From CAZMLC01 sp964567125 (lineage in GTDB: Bacteria; Verrucomicrobiota; Kiritimatiellia; RFP12; UBA1067), in assembly GCA_964567125.1 (NCBI GenBank), contig CAZMLC010000001.1, forward strand, positions 62,001 to 126,000: a stretch of 64,000 nt of DNA. Direction: 5' to 3'. Positions 1 through 8,654 of the stretch are shown here, one piece after another. The position numbers were made by a program, and so were the translations under genes. Below the pieces are notes generated by a model. The model saw nothing but the letters and a program-made list of their open reading frames with translations. It made no database searches and was not told the origin of the DNA. Numbering within the stretch: position 1 is the stretch's first letter; every line of letters starts with the position of its first letter.

Positions 1-610
1 TGCAGGTATATGCCTGATCCGTCAGCGTATAGTTTTTCGACCGGTCCATGGAGTAATAACGCCCCATCACGGTGCCGATCGAACAGGCGCCCACAGCCTG
101 CATTTCAGTCTCCAGACGCGCCAGATATTCTAACGTGCTGCGCGGCGGCGTATCGCGTCCATCCAGGAAGGGATGGATGACGATGCGGCCCGTTGCACAC
201 TCACTGCGCGCACGGCGCATCAGCTTAAAGAGATGCTCCTGATGCGCATGCACGCCTTCATCTTGCAAAAGCCCCATGAAGTGAAGCACGCTGTTGTTTT
301 TCTTCCAGTTCGCGATCAACGCATGCCACTTGGGAGACTGGAAGAGTTCGCCTGTGCTCAGACCATCGTCAATGCGCTTCAATTCCTGAATCACGACGCG
401 TCCCGCGCCCATGTTCAGATGTCCGACTTCACTTGAGCCCTGATAGCCGTCCGGCAACCCGACAGCCTCGCCACTGCACGCCAGACGCGCCCAGGGATAG
501 CGTGATTTCAGGCGGTCAATCACAGGTGTTTGCGCAGCGAAAACCGCATTCCCTTTTGACCGTGCATTCAGGCCCCATCCATCGCGAATAATCAAAACAA
601 CAGGTTTCAT
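1..610 (-). CDS. gpmI: 2,3-bisphosphoglycerate-independent phosphoglycerate mutase, 5' part (cut by window edge)
   Basis: Interconverts 3- and 2-phosphoglycerate in glycolysis and gluconeogenesis, in the cytoplasm. Only about the first 203 residues are inside the window; the gene runs off the left edge. Visible family marks are RDGWG with the metal-ligand Asp at residue 10, GSSEVGHLNMGAGR with the phosphorylated serine expected at residue 60, then GRDTPP and GRYYSMDR. The usual N-S-E around the catalytic serine is S-S-E here, a mild deviation. The ATG at 610 is preceded by GGAGG a few bases upstream, and a good promoter lies at 647-676. It is a separate unit from the uxaA operon, which reads in the same direction and ends upstream of it. 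Identity is secure from the motifs. Confidence 0.93.
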   Translation of the reverse strand, partial: MKPVVLIIRDGWGLNARSKGNAVFAAQTPVIDRLKSRYPWARLACSGEAVGLPDGYQGSSEVGHLNMGAGRVVIQELKRIDDGLSTGELFQSPKWHALIANWKKNNSVLHFMGLLQDEGVHAHQEHLFKLMRRARSECATGRIVIHPFLDGRDTPPRSTLEYLARLETEMQAVGACSIGTVMGRYYSMDRSKNYTLTDQAYTC

Positions 611-646
611 AATCCTCCAAAATCCTCTATGATGATTGATCACTTG

Positions 647-676
647 ATTTTAGCGGATTCAAGGGGGCAGGGTCAA
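647..676 (-). promoter_or_regulatory. Promoter of gpmI
   Basis: On the minus strand TTGACC (671-676), an 18-base spacer and TAAAAT (647-652) make a good sigma-70-type promoter about 37 bases upstream of the gpmI start. The call is by pattern only. Confidence 0.55.
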
Positions 677-715
677 TGCAACAAGACGCCAAGCAACGAC
701 TTTTTCATCGCATTG

Positions 716-815
716 NNNNNNNNNNNNNNNNNNNNNNNNNNNNNNNNNNNNNNNNNNNNNNNNNNNNNNNNNNNNNNNNNNNNNNNNNNNNNNNNNNNNN
801 NNNNNNNNNNNNNNN
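716..815. other. Assembly gap of 100 N, flanked by a 9-base duplication
   Basis: Exactly 100 N separate the gpmI promoter region from the end of uxaA. The nine bases before the gap (707-715, ATCGCATTG) are repeated immediately after it (816-824). This looks like two contig ends with a short unmerged overlap, so the true distance may be about 109 bases shorter and no gene need be missing. Nine bases is too short to be sure. Confidence 0.8.
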
Positions 816-825
816 ATCGCATTGC

Positions 826-2190
826 TTAAAGGGTTACGCCTGATTTAAAGAGCGCAATATCCCGATATCCCATGATTTCGTTGCGCGTATGGTAATTGCC
901 CGATGCCGTCTGAATCACGCACTCAAGAAGTGTTTTCGCCAGCTCATCATGCGGCGCAGGTGCCCCCGCATCAATATCAATCCAGTGCGGTTTGTTCTCC
1001 ACCAGCTGTGAGTTCGACGCGATCTTCACCGTTGGCACAATGCTGCCGAACGGCGTGCCCCGTCCCGTGGTAAAGAGAATCAGCTGGCACCCGGCTGCAG
1101 CCAGAAGCGTTGCGGCGACCAGATCATTGCCGGGGCCGTCCAGCAGATTCAAGCCCGGTGTTGTAGCGCGCGCACCGCAGGCCAGCACATCGGTGACGGG
1201 CGAAAGCCCGCCCTTTTGCACGCAACCGAGCGATTTATCCTCAAGCGTCGTGATGCCGCCTGCCTTGTTGCCCGGCGAGGGATTTTCGTACACGACCTGT
1301 CCATGCTGTTCAAAATAGGCCTTAAAGCCATTGACCATGTCGACGCATTTTTGAAAGACCTCACGGTTCACGCAGCGATTCATCAGCAGCATCTCCGCGC
1401 CAAACATCTCGGGCACTTCAGTCAAAACGGTCGTTCCACCCTCCTGAACGAGCAAATCGGAGAAACGGCCCACAACTGGATTCGCGGTAATCCCCGAAAA
1501 ACCATCGGAGCCCCCGCACTTCAAACCGACAACCAGACGGGAAAGCGGCACGACTGTCCGCTGCTGCACCACGCCCGCTTTTAGCTCATGGATCAACCGG
1601 CACCCCGCTTCGAATTCATCGCCGGGATCCTGCGCACGCATAAAACGGATATTCAGTTGCGAATCGTCGCCCAGTTTTTCGCGGAAGCGCTCCAACGTCG
1701 TGTTTTCACACCCGAGGCCAACAACCAGAACACCGCCCGCATTGGGATGCCGCGCTAACGCCGCCAGCAGCGTTACGGTTCGTTCTTGATCGTCTCCCAT
1801 CTGTGAGCAGCCATAGGGATGCGTCAGCGCAAAGCCATGCGCGACCTCAGCAAGCCGCGTTGCCAGATGATTGACGCACCCAACTGTAGGGATCACCCAG
1901 ATGTCGTTGCGGATGCCTACCTGACCATCCGGACGCACAAACCCTTCAAAAGTCCGCGTTGAATGAATATCCGTCAACGCGAAATCAGGCACATAGGTAT
2001 AGGTCTGCTGTCCAGTGAGACAGGTGGCCAGATTCTGCGTATGCACATGTTCACCGGCGGCAATCGCACGCGTCGCCCGGCCAATCGGCATGCCATACTT
2101 GATGACCATTTCACCTGGCGCAATCGCCCGGCGCGCATACTTGTGTCCGTCGTCTCGAACTTCAACTGTATCAGCGGGATGAATGACCAT
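826..2190 (-). CDS. uxaA: Altronate dehydratase (UxaA family)
   Basis: Dehydrates D-altronate to 2-keto-3-deoxygluconate in the galacturonate branch of hexuronate catabolism; cytoplasmic. The 454-residue protein has the N-terminal SAF-like region (residues 1-60, with VIKYGMPIG and AAGEHVH), then the UxaA core with conserved cysteines at about residues 105 (GCVNH), 128 (YGCS) and 161 (GLGCEN), and the KCGGSDGFSG segment. It is slightly shorter at the N-terminus than the E. coli enzyme (about 495 residues). The ATG at 2190 has GGAGGAGG five bases upstream and overlaps the end of uxaB by 20 bases, implying translational coupling. It is the last gene of a seven-gene operon. Confidence 0.92.
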   Translation of the reverse strand: MVIHPADTVEVRDDGHKYARRAIAPGEMVIKYGMPIGRATRAIAAGEHVHTQNLATCLTGQQTYTYVPDFALTDIHSTRTFEGFVRPDGQVGIRNDIWVIPTVGCVNHLATRLAEVAHGFALTHPYGCSQMGDDQERTVTLLAALARHPNAGGVLVVGLGCENTTLERFREKLGDDSQLNIRFMRAQDPGDEFEAGCRLIHELKAGVVQQRTVVPLSRLVVGLKCGGSDGFSGITANPVVGRFSDLLVQEGGTTVLTEVPEMFGAEMLLMNRCVNREVFQKCVDMVNGFKAYFEQHGQVVYENPSPGNKAGGITTLEDKSLGCVQKGGLSPVTDVLACGARATTPGLNLLDGPGNDLVAATLLAAAGCQLILFTTGRGTPFGSIVPTVKIASNSQLVENKPHWIDIDAGAPAPHDELAKTLLECVIQTASGNYHTRNEIMGYRDIALFKSGVTL

Positions 2191-3499
2191 ACGCCTCCTC
2201 CAGTTCCTTCAGTTTGATTTCAACCTGTCGCGTAAAGTCAGGTAACGCATTTAAATCCATTCCCCAGAAATCACTGCGCGCTAAAATCATCTTCACCGTC
2301 GGTTGCGTAGCGAAGAAGTCAACAACCTGTGGCACATCTTGAACAGGTCCGCGCTGATAGAAGGCGATCAATGACGCCATCGACGCGGTCAACCCGACAG
2401 GCAGCGTGCCATAGAGCGCCAGATAGTCCAGAATTGTCGGCAAGATACGCACCTTCCATTTTGCAACCGAATTCAGGGCAATCGACAGCAGCCGATGCTG
2501 CGCAAACGGGTTGGCAAAACGTTCCAGCACCGATTCGGCAAACGCGCGCTTCTCCGCATCGGGCAAGTCGATGGTGGGAAGAATCTCATCAAACAGGATC
2601 GTCCGCAGATAGGCGTTAAACGCGGGATCCCGCACCATTTCGTCAACCCATGTAAAGCCGGCCAGATGTCCGGCCAACACGCTCGCGGTATGCGCGCCGT
2701 TTAACAGGCGGACCTTGCGCGTGCGATACGGTGTCAAGTCATCGGTGAACAGGACGTTGAGTCCGGCCGCCTCAAAGGGCAATTCATCCCGGACCGAGCG
2801 CGGCGCCTCAATCGCCATGAAATGAAAGGGTTCCCCGCAGACCATGAGGTGATCTTCGTACCCGAGCTGCTGCCAATAGCGTTCCGCGTTTTCGCCGGGA
2901 TAGCCCGAAACGATGCGATCCACGAGCGTGTTGCAGAACACACACGCGCGCTCAATATAGGCGCGCACCGCAGCATCGGTGCAATACCGCAAGACACAGG
3001 CCTTTAATTGTTCGCCATTGCGTTCAATCAGTTCGCACGGCAAAAAGATTAATCCAGGTTGCTGCGCATAAAAGCGCGCCTGAAGCAGGCGCGCAATCTT
3101 AGCAGGAAAGGTGTTGGCATGTTCGATGTACTCAATGCCGGCTTCGGTTGTATTCGAAACCACAAAACGCAAATCCGGGGAACAGGCAAGTGCTTCAATT
3201 TCAGCCCAGTCGGTCACTGTATTCAGACAGCCCTTTACACACTGGATGCGCTCAATCGTCTCCATGACCTGCCCATGATCGATACCGCGCAGAATAACGG
3301 TATAGAGCCCCGCTTGCGCATTGAAGGCCGCGCATTTACTCTGTCCCCTCGGCTGAACAAGCTGGACGCCGCCCTGAAACAGCCCTTGCGCATTCATCCG
3401 TTCAACCATCCAATCAATAAATCCCCGCAGAAAATTGCCTTCGCCAAACTGCAGAATACGGATGGGCAACGGGAACGGCTCGTTGCGCGACACTACCAT
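2171..3499 (-). CDS. uxaB: Tagaturonate reductase (altronate oxidoreductase)
   Basis: Reduces D-tagaturonate to D-altronate with NADH, feeding UxaA. The 442-residue protein belongs to the mannitol dehydrogenase family. It has an N-terminal Rossmann segment (ILQFGEGNFLRG, residues 14-25), the family-typical VQPRGQ early segment, and the C-terminal catalytic helix motif KVRLLNGAHTASVLAG. The start is supported by GGAGGG seven bases upstream of ATG 3499. The isomerase UxaC that would make tagaturonate is not in the window. UxaB is favoured over fructuronate reductase UxuB because of the coupled uxaA. Confidence 0.9.
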   Translation of the reverse strand: MVVSRNEPFPLPIRILQFGEGNFLRGFIDWMVERMNAQGLFQGGVQLVQPRGQSKCAAFNAQAGLYTVILRGIDHGQVMETIERIQCVKGCLNTVTDWAEIEALACSPDLRFVVSNTTEAGIEYIEHANTFPAKIARLLQARFYAQQPGLIFLPCELIERNGEQLKACVLRYCTDAAVRAYIERACVFCNTLVDRIVSGYPGENAERYWQQLGYEDHLMVCGEPFHFMAIEAPRSVRDELPFEAAGLNVLFTDDLTPYRTRKVRLLNGAHTASVLAGHLAGFTWVDEMVRDPAFNAYLRTILFDEILPTIDLPDAEKRAFAESVLERFANPFAQHRLLSIALNSVAKWKVRILPTILDYLALYGTLPVGLTASMASLIAFYQRGPVQDVPQVVDFFATQPTVKMILARSDFWGMDLNALPDFTRQVEIKLKELEEAYGHSSR

Positions 3500-3522
3500 T
3501 ATTTACCCTCCTGCGAACACGT

Positions 3523-5226
3523 TTACACGTAGGACCGACTCACGCGTTGATGAATCCATTCTACACATCCCGCCACGCAGAGCAATCCTAAACCAACGGT
3601 CATGCTGATCCATCCGGCGGATAGGCCCACGGTCAGACCGACCGCGCCGATGAGAATCACGCCCAAAACCGCCAGCGCAAAGGCGATCACGCCCAGAAAC
3701 GCATAATCCGCTTTTCCCTTTTTTCCGCCCTGCTCGCTTTCCTCGGCAAGCGCAGTGCTGTGGAATCGTTCAAAGAAAAGCTGCACAGTGCGAAGACGCT
3801 CGTCGCAATCCGGCCAGAGCCATGAAGCAAGGCACCCCAACGCAAGCGTCATACCTGAGGTTAAAAAGGTCAGCGACCACGCACTCCGAAGCGACGGAAA
3901 GCAGCATCCAAGCGCAAAGATTAAAAGGCCGGAAACAATACCGCCAAAGAGCGCACACATCCCGCCGCGGGCGGAAATGCGCGGAGTCAACATGCCCAGC
4001 AGCATCGGGATCGCCACGGGCGGCAGGAAGAGTCCAAACACTTTCGCCATGGTATCGAAAAGATCTTTTGACTCTTGCAGCGAGCGCATCACCAGCGTGA
4101 TACCGAGAATGATCACGCCCACGACAACCGTATTGAGACGGCCGACGATCAGCAATTGCCGTTCGCTGGCATTGCGCCAAATCAAGCGCTTACAGAAATC
4201 ATTGGTCAACACCGACGACATCGCATTGCAATCACCCGCCAGTGTCGACATGGTCGCCGAAAACATCGCGGCAATGATCATGCCCAGCAATCCGATCGGC
4301 AACACGGTTTTACAAATCAGCGGATAGACCTCCTTGGTATTGACCAATCCTGGAAGGAACTGATGCGCTGCGAAGGCAGGCAAATAGAAGAGCGGCGTCC
4401 CGACCAGATAGAGCCCCGCAACCAGCAGCCCGACCTTGACGGCGCTTCGGTCGTCCTTCGCAGAATAATAACGCTGCGCCAAAGACCACGAGGTCGAGTA
4501 GTTTAAGAAGAGCAGCACAAAATAACAGAGCAGATAAACTGCAGGATAGCCGGCATCCGGACGCGTGATGTTCCAGAAGTTTTCCGGCAACCCGGACATC
4601 ACTTCCGCAACGCCGCCAGCATGATTAAAGGCTAAAATCGGCAACAGAATCACCGCGGCAACCAACACCGCAAACTGGACGCAATCCGCGACCAAGGCCG
4701 CCCACAAACCACCTAGGAACGTATAGCCCAGAATAATTCCCGCACAGAGCATCACGCCTTGGTCAAAAGGGAAGCCGAGCCCCGCCGAAACGACGGTGCC
4801 TATCGCAAACAGCTTGAGCGCGTCGTCCAGAAGGCGCGTCGGCAATCCAAGCCACACGAGCCCCTGACGCATGCCGACACCATAGCGCAGCTCAATATAT
4901 TCCAATGGGCTCGTCTCGGCGACGCGACGCCAGCGCCGGGCAAAAAGCAGGCTGCTCACCATCGCGGCAGGAACAGCCAACCAACTCAGGATCAGCGACA
5001 CTATTCCATATTTGTAGACGAGTTCCGAATGCATGACAAACGCCATCGCACTGAAGCTCACCATGTAAAACGAGATTCCCCCGAGCCACCAGGGGACTTG
5101 TTTGCCACCGCCGAAAAACTGCGCCATGCTCTTCATTTTACGGCCAAAATAGAGGCCGATCCCGAGCATGACAGCAAAGAATCCTGCGATAATAATGGAA
5201 TCTGCCATCGCCAATCCTGAGACCAT
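3523..5226 (-). CDS. Sodium:solute symporter (SSS family), probable hexuronate or sugar importer
   Basis: Inner-membrane Na+-coupled transporter of 567 residues with roughly 13-14 hydrophobic segments. It shows the SSS-type N-terminus (FFGGGKQVPWWLGGISFYMVS split around residues 38-58) and the long conserved core (LPIGLLGMIIAAMFSATMST). Substrate cannot be read from sequence. Its place directly upstream of uxaB-uxaA (23-base spacing) argues for a hexuronate or uronide released in the periplasm. Two starts are possible: ATG 5226 (AAAGGG upstream) or the internal ATG at 5208 (AGGA upstream), which would give a more usual N-terminus. The C-terminal 60 residues form two extra hydrophobic segments. 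Confidence 0.85.
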   Translation of the reverse strand: MVSGLAMADSIIIAGFFAVMLGIGLYFGRKMKSMAQFFGGGKQVPWWLGGISFYMVSFSAMAFVMHSELVYKYGIVSLILSWLAVPAAMVSSLLFARRWRRVAETSPLEYIELRYGVGMRQGLVWLGLPTRLLDDALKLFAIGTVVSAGLGFPFDQGVMLCAGIILGYTFLGGLWAALVADCVQFAVLVAAVILLPILAFNHAGGVAEVMSGLPENFWNITRPDAGYPAVYLLCYFVLLFLNYSTSWSLAQRYYSAKDDRSAVKVGLLVAGLYLVGTPLFYLPAFAAHQFLPGLVNTKEVYPLICKTVLPIGLLGMIIAAMFSATMSTLAGDCNAMSSVLTNDFCKRLIWRNASERQLLIVGRLNTVVVGVIILGITLVMRSLQESKDLFDTMAKVFGLFLPPVAIPMLLGMLTPRISARGGMCALFGGIVSGLLIFALGCCFPSLRSAWSLTFLTSGMTLALGCLASWLWPDCDERLRTVQLFFERFHSTALAEESEQGGKKGKADYAFLGVIAFALAVLGVILIGAVGLTVGLSAGWISMTVGLGLLCVAGCVEWIHQRVSRSYV

Positions 5227-5237
5227 AACTAACCCTT

Positions 5238-6542
5238 TTAGAGTTCGCGGATGAAGATATTCTTAAACTCGAGTGGATCGCCGTGGCATTGCAGCTCGAT
5301 CTGTTCGCGCGCGAAAATCGGCAATTCGCGATTCCAATAATTCTCAAGCACGGTATTGTCCACGACCACAACACCATTCAACTTGACCGTCACTTTGTCG
5401 CCCACCATTTTGATATAGAAACGGTTCCAGTCGCCTACGAGATGATCGGCAATGCTCAGCGCCTTGCTCGGATTCTTCTTGTTGTTGTAAAGGCCGCCGG
5501 ACCCGATCTTCCACTGATTGTGCGCATCCCAGATCTGCACCTGAGGCGAACCGCGCAGATACAAGCCGCTGTCCCCGCAGACGCTCAGCAAGCGCCAATC
5601 GCACCACATCTCAAAATCACCGTAATCTTTGATTGTCGCCAAGCTATAGCCACCTTTTTTACCATCGAAATACAAGACCCCATCGTCGCGCACAAACCAA
5701 TGTTCACGCATCTGCACATCGGCGATCTTCTGGATCGCGGCGCGCTTTTCCGGCGCTGCCGCCTGACGGACCACGGGACTATCGAATTTATCCGTCCGGG
5801 TCACGCCCTTCCAGTTTGTCAGATCTTTACCCGTGAACAGCGCGGTAAAACCGGCGGGTGCCACATTTTCGGTTTTTCCGACAAGCGCATAATCCGCGGG
5901 AACCTCTTTAATGCGGATATTGCGGAAGTCGACGCGCGAACCATGCCCAAGGAAACCGAGATGCCCCTTCGTGTTACGGAAACCGGGGTGTTTCTTGTTA
6001 TCCATGAAGGGTTCCTGAATCTTCGCGGTATCGGCGTCCGTAATCACATCACCGTTGAGAATAACAGTGATGCGCGAACCGATGACGCGGATTTCCTGAA
6101 AATTCCATTTCCCGACAGGCTTCTGGGAACCCCGTTTGCACGGCACAATGCCGTAAATCGAACCATGGTACTGATAGGGCTTGAGCGTCTTATACTTGTC
6201 GCCGCCATCATCGAGCACCTGCAACTCGCACATGCCGTTGTACGCGGCATCGCCAGTAGCTGGGCAGCGAATCCCGATGCCGTTGTTGGCATTCGTGGTG
6301 AGCAGAAACTCGAACCGTAAGACAAAGTTTTCATACTCTTTCTCCGTGAGCAGCTTTCCACCACTTGCAGGCTTGCAGAAAATAGCATTGTTTTCCACAC
6401 CATAGCCATCGCGCGCTCCGATCCAGCCTGTCAGATCTTTTCCGTTAAAGAGCGAGACAAAACCTTCCTGCGCATCGTCCTGCGCAAAAAGCGATAGCGT
6501 TCCGACCATGCCGATTACCGCGGCAATTTTGAGTACGTTCAT
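5238..6542 (-). CDS. Exported protein with two DUF1080 (3-keto-glycoside lyase/hydrolase family) domains
   Basis: A 434-residue secreted protein. After a Sec signal (MNVLKIAAVIGMVGTLSLFA) come two tandem DUF1080 jelly-roll domains: residues about 23-200, starting GFVSLFNGKDLTGW, and about 215-434, starting GFTALFTGKDLTNW. Each ends in a FRNIRIKE or FKNIFIRE strand. DUF1080 proteins are known to cleave 3-keto-glycosides made by Gfo/Idh oxidoreductases, and two of those are in this operon. ATG 6542 overlaps the preceding stop as ATGA and has GGGAGGA five bases upstream, which decides it over longer upstream readings. The second domain is more divergent and carries an insert before its core. Function is inferred from family and context. 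Confidence 0.85.
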   Translation of the reverse strand: MNVLKIAAVIGMVGTLSLFAQDDAQEGFVSLFNGKDLTGWIGARDGYGVENNAIFCKPASGGKLLTEKEYENFVLRFEFLLTTNANNGIGIRCPATGDAAYNGMCELQVLDDGGDKYKTLKPYQYHGSIYGIVPCKRGSQKPVGKWNFQEIRVIGSRITVILNGDVITDADTAKIQEPFMDNKKHPGFRNTKGHLGFLGHGSRVDFRNIRIKEVPADYALVGKTENVAPAGFTALFTGKDLTNWKGVTRTDKFDSPVVRQAAAPEKRAAIQKIADVQMREHWFVRDDGVLYFDGKKGGYSLATIKDYGDFEMWCDWRLLSVCGDSGLYLRGSPQVQIWDAHNQWKIGSGGLYNNKKNPSKALSIADHLVGDWNRFYIKMVGDKVTVKLNGVVVVDNTVLENYWNRELPIFAREQIELQCHGDPLEFKNIFIREL

Positions 6543-7303
6543 TGAATTCCTCCCTGTTGCGTGTTTTTGTTTAAAAGGTTTGCAGATTGAACATCCAGAT
6601 TTAAATAGCAGCGCGGATGTTGGCGCATATACGAAGCAGGACACAGCGGTGTCAGAGGTCCTTCCACCGTGTTCTTCACGGCAACCGCCTTGCGTGGCCC
6701 CGGCACGCTGTTGACCAGCACCCGGCTTTTGAGAATCTGCCGTACGGACATGGATATGGCTTGCCGCGGCACATCGTCGAGCGTGGCAAACCAGCCCTCA
6801 TTGACCTGCTGTTGACGGCAGGCCTGATCCAGATCAACCACGATATACGGCGTCTCAGCATCCACATCCGCAGGCGGATCGTTAAAGGCGATATGTCCGT
6901 TTTCACCGATGCCCAGGCAGCACACGTCGACCTCTTCATGCGCAATCAGCGCGCCCAGTCGCTGGCACTCCTGAAGCGGTTCCGCAGAGCCGTTGACTTC
7001 ATGGAACGCGGCAAGCGCAGCAGGCAACTGCTGCACAAAACGTTCGCGCAGATACTTTCTGAAACTGGCTGGATGCGCATCGGACAATCCCACATATTCA
7101 TCCAAGTGGAACACCGTGACAGTACCCCAGTTAATCGTTGCGTCCGCAGTCAGGTGTTTTAAAAAGTCGAACTGACTCGCGCCCGTGGCGATAATGACCG
7201 TTGCCTTACCACGCGCAGCAATCGCCTGTTTAATCTCCGCGCTGGCCAACGCTGCCGAACGTTTTCCAAGCGCGTCTGCATTCTCCGCAATATGAATCTT
7301 CAT
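6539..7303 (-). CDS. nagB: Glucosamine-6-phosphate deaminase family protein (NagB-like)
   Basis: NagB-type enzymes convert hexosamine 6-phosphate to ketose 6-phosphate plus ammonia in the cytoplasm. The 254-residue protein shows ATGASQ near the N-terminus, FHLDEYVG (catalytic Asp region), GIGENGHIAFNDPP (active-site loop) and AISMSVRQIL. These fit NagB rather than 6-phosphogluconolactonase. It sits between an exported oxidoreductase (19-base spacing) and the double DUF1080 gene (4-base overlap), so a hexosamine may be one product of the glycan this operon attacks. The exact amino sugar is unknown. GAGGAG lies rather far upstream of ATG 7303. Confidence 0.85.
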   Translation of the reverse strand: MKIHIAENADALGKRSAALASAEIKQAIAARGKATVIIATGASQFDFLKHLTADATINWGTVTVFHLDEYVGLSDAHPASFRKYLRERFVQQLPAALAAFHEVNGSAEPLQECQRLGALIAHEEVDVCCLGIGENGHIAFNDPPADVDAETPYIVVDLDQACRQQQVNEGWFATLDDVPRQAISMSVRQILKSRVLVNSVPGPRKAVAVKNTVEGPLTPLCPASYMRQHPRCYLNLDVQSANLLNKNTQQGGIQ

Positions 7304-7322
7304 CTTGCTCTTTATCTCCTCG

Positions 7323-8654
7323 TTAAATCTTCATTTCCCAGCCCGGCGCATAGTCACGCGCCCACAAGGCTTGACCCGTTTTTCCGACCAATCCTCCGGT
7401 CACTGGATCGACACGGATCGTTTCGCCCGTGCGCAAAGCGATGTTGCCCAGATGCGTCAGCAACGTACTGGCATGTGCAACTTCAGCCGGCGCATGTGTC
7501 TTCTGACTTTGCGCGCGAATCGCATCGACCCAGTTGCCCGTATGTAGAACATCGAGCCCTGCCGTGGGATTCGTCCGGTTCGCTGCCGCATCGCCGGCTA
7601 ACGCCGCCGGATTCCACTCCTTCAGTTCTTTGCCTGCGGCATCGAAAAGCTTAGCCGTGTCGTTGGGCGCAAAGAGAATCGACCCTTTTAGCCCATAGAC
7701 CATCGCGCCGGTTCCCACGCCCTCGGGGGGACGTCCACCAACCGACGAACATCCCTCCCACGTCATGAACTTGCGTCCGGGGAATTCGAATGTCACGGTC
7801 TGCGTATCGAACCACTGCCAATCATCCCCTTCATGAAAGAGCCGTCCACCGCCGCATGTCACGCGTTCAGGATAGAGCGCGTCCAGCGCCCACCGGCCCA
7901 CGTCGACATAATGCGTGGCGTTGTTCCCGCATTCGCCTGTGCCGTAATCGCGGAACCAGTGCCAATTGTAATGCACCAGATTATCCTGATAGGGACGGCG
8001 CGGCGCGGGCCCCTGCCAGAGCTCCCAATCAAGCCATTCGGGCACGGCGACCTGCTTGCCTTTACCGATCGGCGAACGTCGTGTGAGATACCAGGCGCGC
8101 ACAAAGCGCGGCTCACCGATGATTCCCTTGCGAATCTCCGCCATCACGGCCTGATAAACCCGCGAGGAACGGCGCTGGCTGCCCATCTGAAAGGCAACCT
8201 TGTAACGTTTTGACGCTTCGACCAGGATCTCGCCTTCATGCGGATTGTGTGAAACCGGTTTCTCCACATAAATCGCCTTGCCCGCTTTCATGGCCATCAG
8301 CGCCGCAGGGGCGTGCCACTGCTCCGGAGTGGCGGTCACAACGCCGTCGATCTCTTTATCCTCCATCACCTTGCGGATGTCGACCACCTGCTTGGGTTCG
8401 CGTCCCTGGATCTTGGCAACGCAGGCCGCTGCATCAACGCGTGCACGCGCATCCACGTCGCAGACCGTGGCGATTTCAACGCCCGGCACCTTCATCAGCG
8501 CCTGCATCACGACATTACCACGTCCCTTCGCGTGACACCCCATGATGGCAATACGCACGCGCTTGGATGCAACATCCTGACCAAACAGCTGATTCGCACT
8601 CAGCAGGCTCACTCCCGCCAGCGAGGCCCTCTTCATAAATGTCCGACGATTCAT
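7323..8654 (-). CDS. Exported Gfo/Idh/MocA-family oxidoreductase with Tat-type leader
   Basis: NAD(P)-dependent sugar oxidoreductase family, 443 residues. The N-terminus MNRRTFMKRASLAGVSLL is a twin-arginine-like leader ending near the FGQ cleavage region. The Rossmann start is VRIAIMGCHAKGRG (about 33-46), an unusual glycine-loop variant. The catalytic EKP motif is YVEKPVSHNPHEG, and GNNATHYVDVGRWALDAL is typical of secreted family members. A periplasmic enzyme with pre-bound cofactor is inferred from the leader. It starts with an ATGA overlap with the gene before it and has GGAG nine bases upstream. In the alternative glycan-cleavage pathway such enzymes oxidise C3 of a glycoside so a DUF1080 partner can cleave it. 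Substrate not known. Confidence 0.87.
   Translation of the reverse strand: MNRRTFMKRASLAGVSLLSANQLFGQDVASKRVRIAIMGCHAKGRGNVVMQALMKVPGVEIATVCDVDARARVDAAACVAKIQGREPKQVVDIRKVMEDKEIDGVVTATPEQWHAPAALMAMKAGKAIYVEKPVSHNPHEGEILVEASKRYKVAFQMGSQRRSSRVYQAVMAEIRKGIIGEPRFVRAWYLTRRSPIGKGKQVAVPEWLDWELWQGPAPRRPYQDNLVHYNWHWFRDYGTGECGNNATHYVDVGRWALDALYPERVTCGGGRLFHEGDDWQWFDTQTVTFEFPGRKFMTWEGCSSVGGRPPEGVGTGAMVYGLKGSILFAPNDTAKLFDAAGKELKEWNPAALAGDAAANRTNPTAGLDVLHTGNWVDAIRAQSQKTHAPAEVAHASTLLTHLGNIALRTGETIRVDPVTGGLVGKTGQALWARDYAPGWEMKI

Noticed and set aside
5283..6320. Long plus-strand reading opposite the double DUF1080 gene
   Set aside because: Antisense shadow of a well-supported gene; composition is not protein-like and no start signal or motif is present.
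6539..7303. 6-phosphogluconolactonase
   Set aside because: The GENGHIAFNDPP and FHLDEYVG motifs fit glucosamine-6-phosphate deaminase instead.
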